Part shown: piece after piece, positions 5,761 to 6,015 of the stretch | Numbering within the stretch: position 1 is the stretch's first letter | Layout: every line of letters begins with the position of its first letter | Notes under the pieces: model-generated | Told to the model about the DNA's origin: nothing | The model's input: the letters and a program-made list of their open reading frames with translations, nothing else | The model's database searches: none | Source: Clostridiales bacterium | GTDB lineage: Bacteria > Bacillota > Clostridia > Lachnospirales > Lachnospiraceae | DNA length: 6,015 nt | NCBI GenBank assembly: GCA_021199135.1 | Contig: JAJQIQ010000162.1 | Coordinates: 1-6,015, forward strand | Direction of reading: 5' to 3' | Translations under genes and position numbers: made by a program

Positions 5761-6015
5761 GCCGCTTTTTTCTGAACGGGCATGGGATGAGCTCCTGTAC
5801 TGGTTTTCGCAGGACAAGAAAACCATCAAAAAAATAGCAAGGCTCATAGATGATATTTCACGAAACGGCGCGATGCAAGGAGAGGGAAAGCCAGAGGCAC
5901 TAAAGGGTGATCTTCAAGGCTTGTATTCGCGCCGAATCAACGAGAAGGATCGACTTGTCTACCGGGTCACAAAAGATAACGTGGTGGAGATTGTTTCATG
6001 CAAGGGGCATTATAT
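5753..6015 (+). CDS. yoeB: Txe/YoeB family ribosome-dependent mRNA interferase toxin (3' end at window edge)
   Basis: YoeB toxins bind the ribosomal A site and cleave mRNA during translation, arresting growth when the antitoxin is degraded. Eighty-seven residues are visible from the ATG at 5753; the frame is still open at the last base. Recognisable parts are FSERAWDELLYWFSQDKK (6-23), GEGKPEALKGDLQGLYSRRI (43-62), DRLVYRV (66-72) and the terminal CKGHY (83-87). Aligned by eye to E. coli YoeB, the catalytic residues are all present: Glu48 (E46), Arg67 (R65), His86 (H83) and Tyr87 (Y84). YoeB usually ends at this His-Tyr, so probably only a few codons are missing. The start codon lies within the end of the antitoxin gene. 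Nothing suggests inactivation. It may be an addiction module of the accessory DNA around it. Confidence 0.92.
   Translation, partial: MSRPLFSERAWDELLYWFSQDKKTIKKIARLIDDISRNGAMQGEGKPEALKGDLQGLYSRRINEKDRLVYRVTKDNVVEIVSCKGHY

Overview
The window is a stretch of bacterial chromosome read almost entirely on the + strand. Genes are tightly spaced with good Shine-Dalgarno sites. The left part (about 1-3340) is GC-rich with many ATA (Ile) and AGG (Arg) codons; from about 4380 onward the composition is visibly lower in G+C. High G+C with ATA/AGG use, plus an NSS-type sodium/amino-acid symporter, would fit an anaerobic amino-acid fermenter such as a Synergistota member. A Negativicutes or Clostridia origin is not excluded, and the taxonomic call is only a guess from composition and gene content.

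Layout. (1) 1-1794: a heavy-metal P1B-type ATPase whose N-terminus lies outside the window. (2) 1795-1966: an intergenic region with two perfect 16-bp hairpins and a sigma70-like promoter. (3) 1967-4377: a probable operon of an 11-TM NSS sodium symporter, a previously uncalled 56-aa charged protein with a near-ideal ribosome binding site, and a TrmH/SpoU-family RNA methyltransferase whose start codon overlaps the small gene's stop. (4) 4434-4862: a DUF1810 protein behind a perfect 11-bp tandem duplication. (5) 4945-5373: the 5'-truncated remnant of an AlbA_2-type ATP-binding/DNA-binding regulator, keeping its GLPEP segment, an acidic 7-residue-repeat linker and a C-terminal winged helix. (6) 5416-6015: a YefM/YoeB type II toxin-antitoxin pair with its own putative promoter and operator; the toxin's last codons run off the window.

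The genes do not form one pathway. The left two thirds look like ordinary chromosome (metal efflux, amino-acid uptake, RNA modification). The right third looks like accessory DNA: a toxin-antitoxin module, a decayed regulator and scattered repeats. The least explained signal is the TTGCAC/GTGCAA repeat. It occurs as two intact hairpins after the ATPase and as decayed copies on both sides of the regulator remnant, one of them overlapping the likely toxin-antitoxin promoter. The other item worth following is the 56-aa gene between transporter and methyltransferase. I see no clear evidence of a wholly new multi-gene system.
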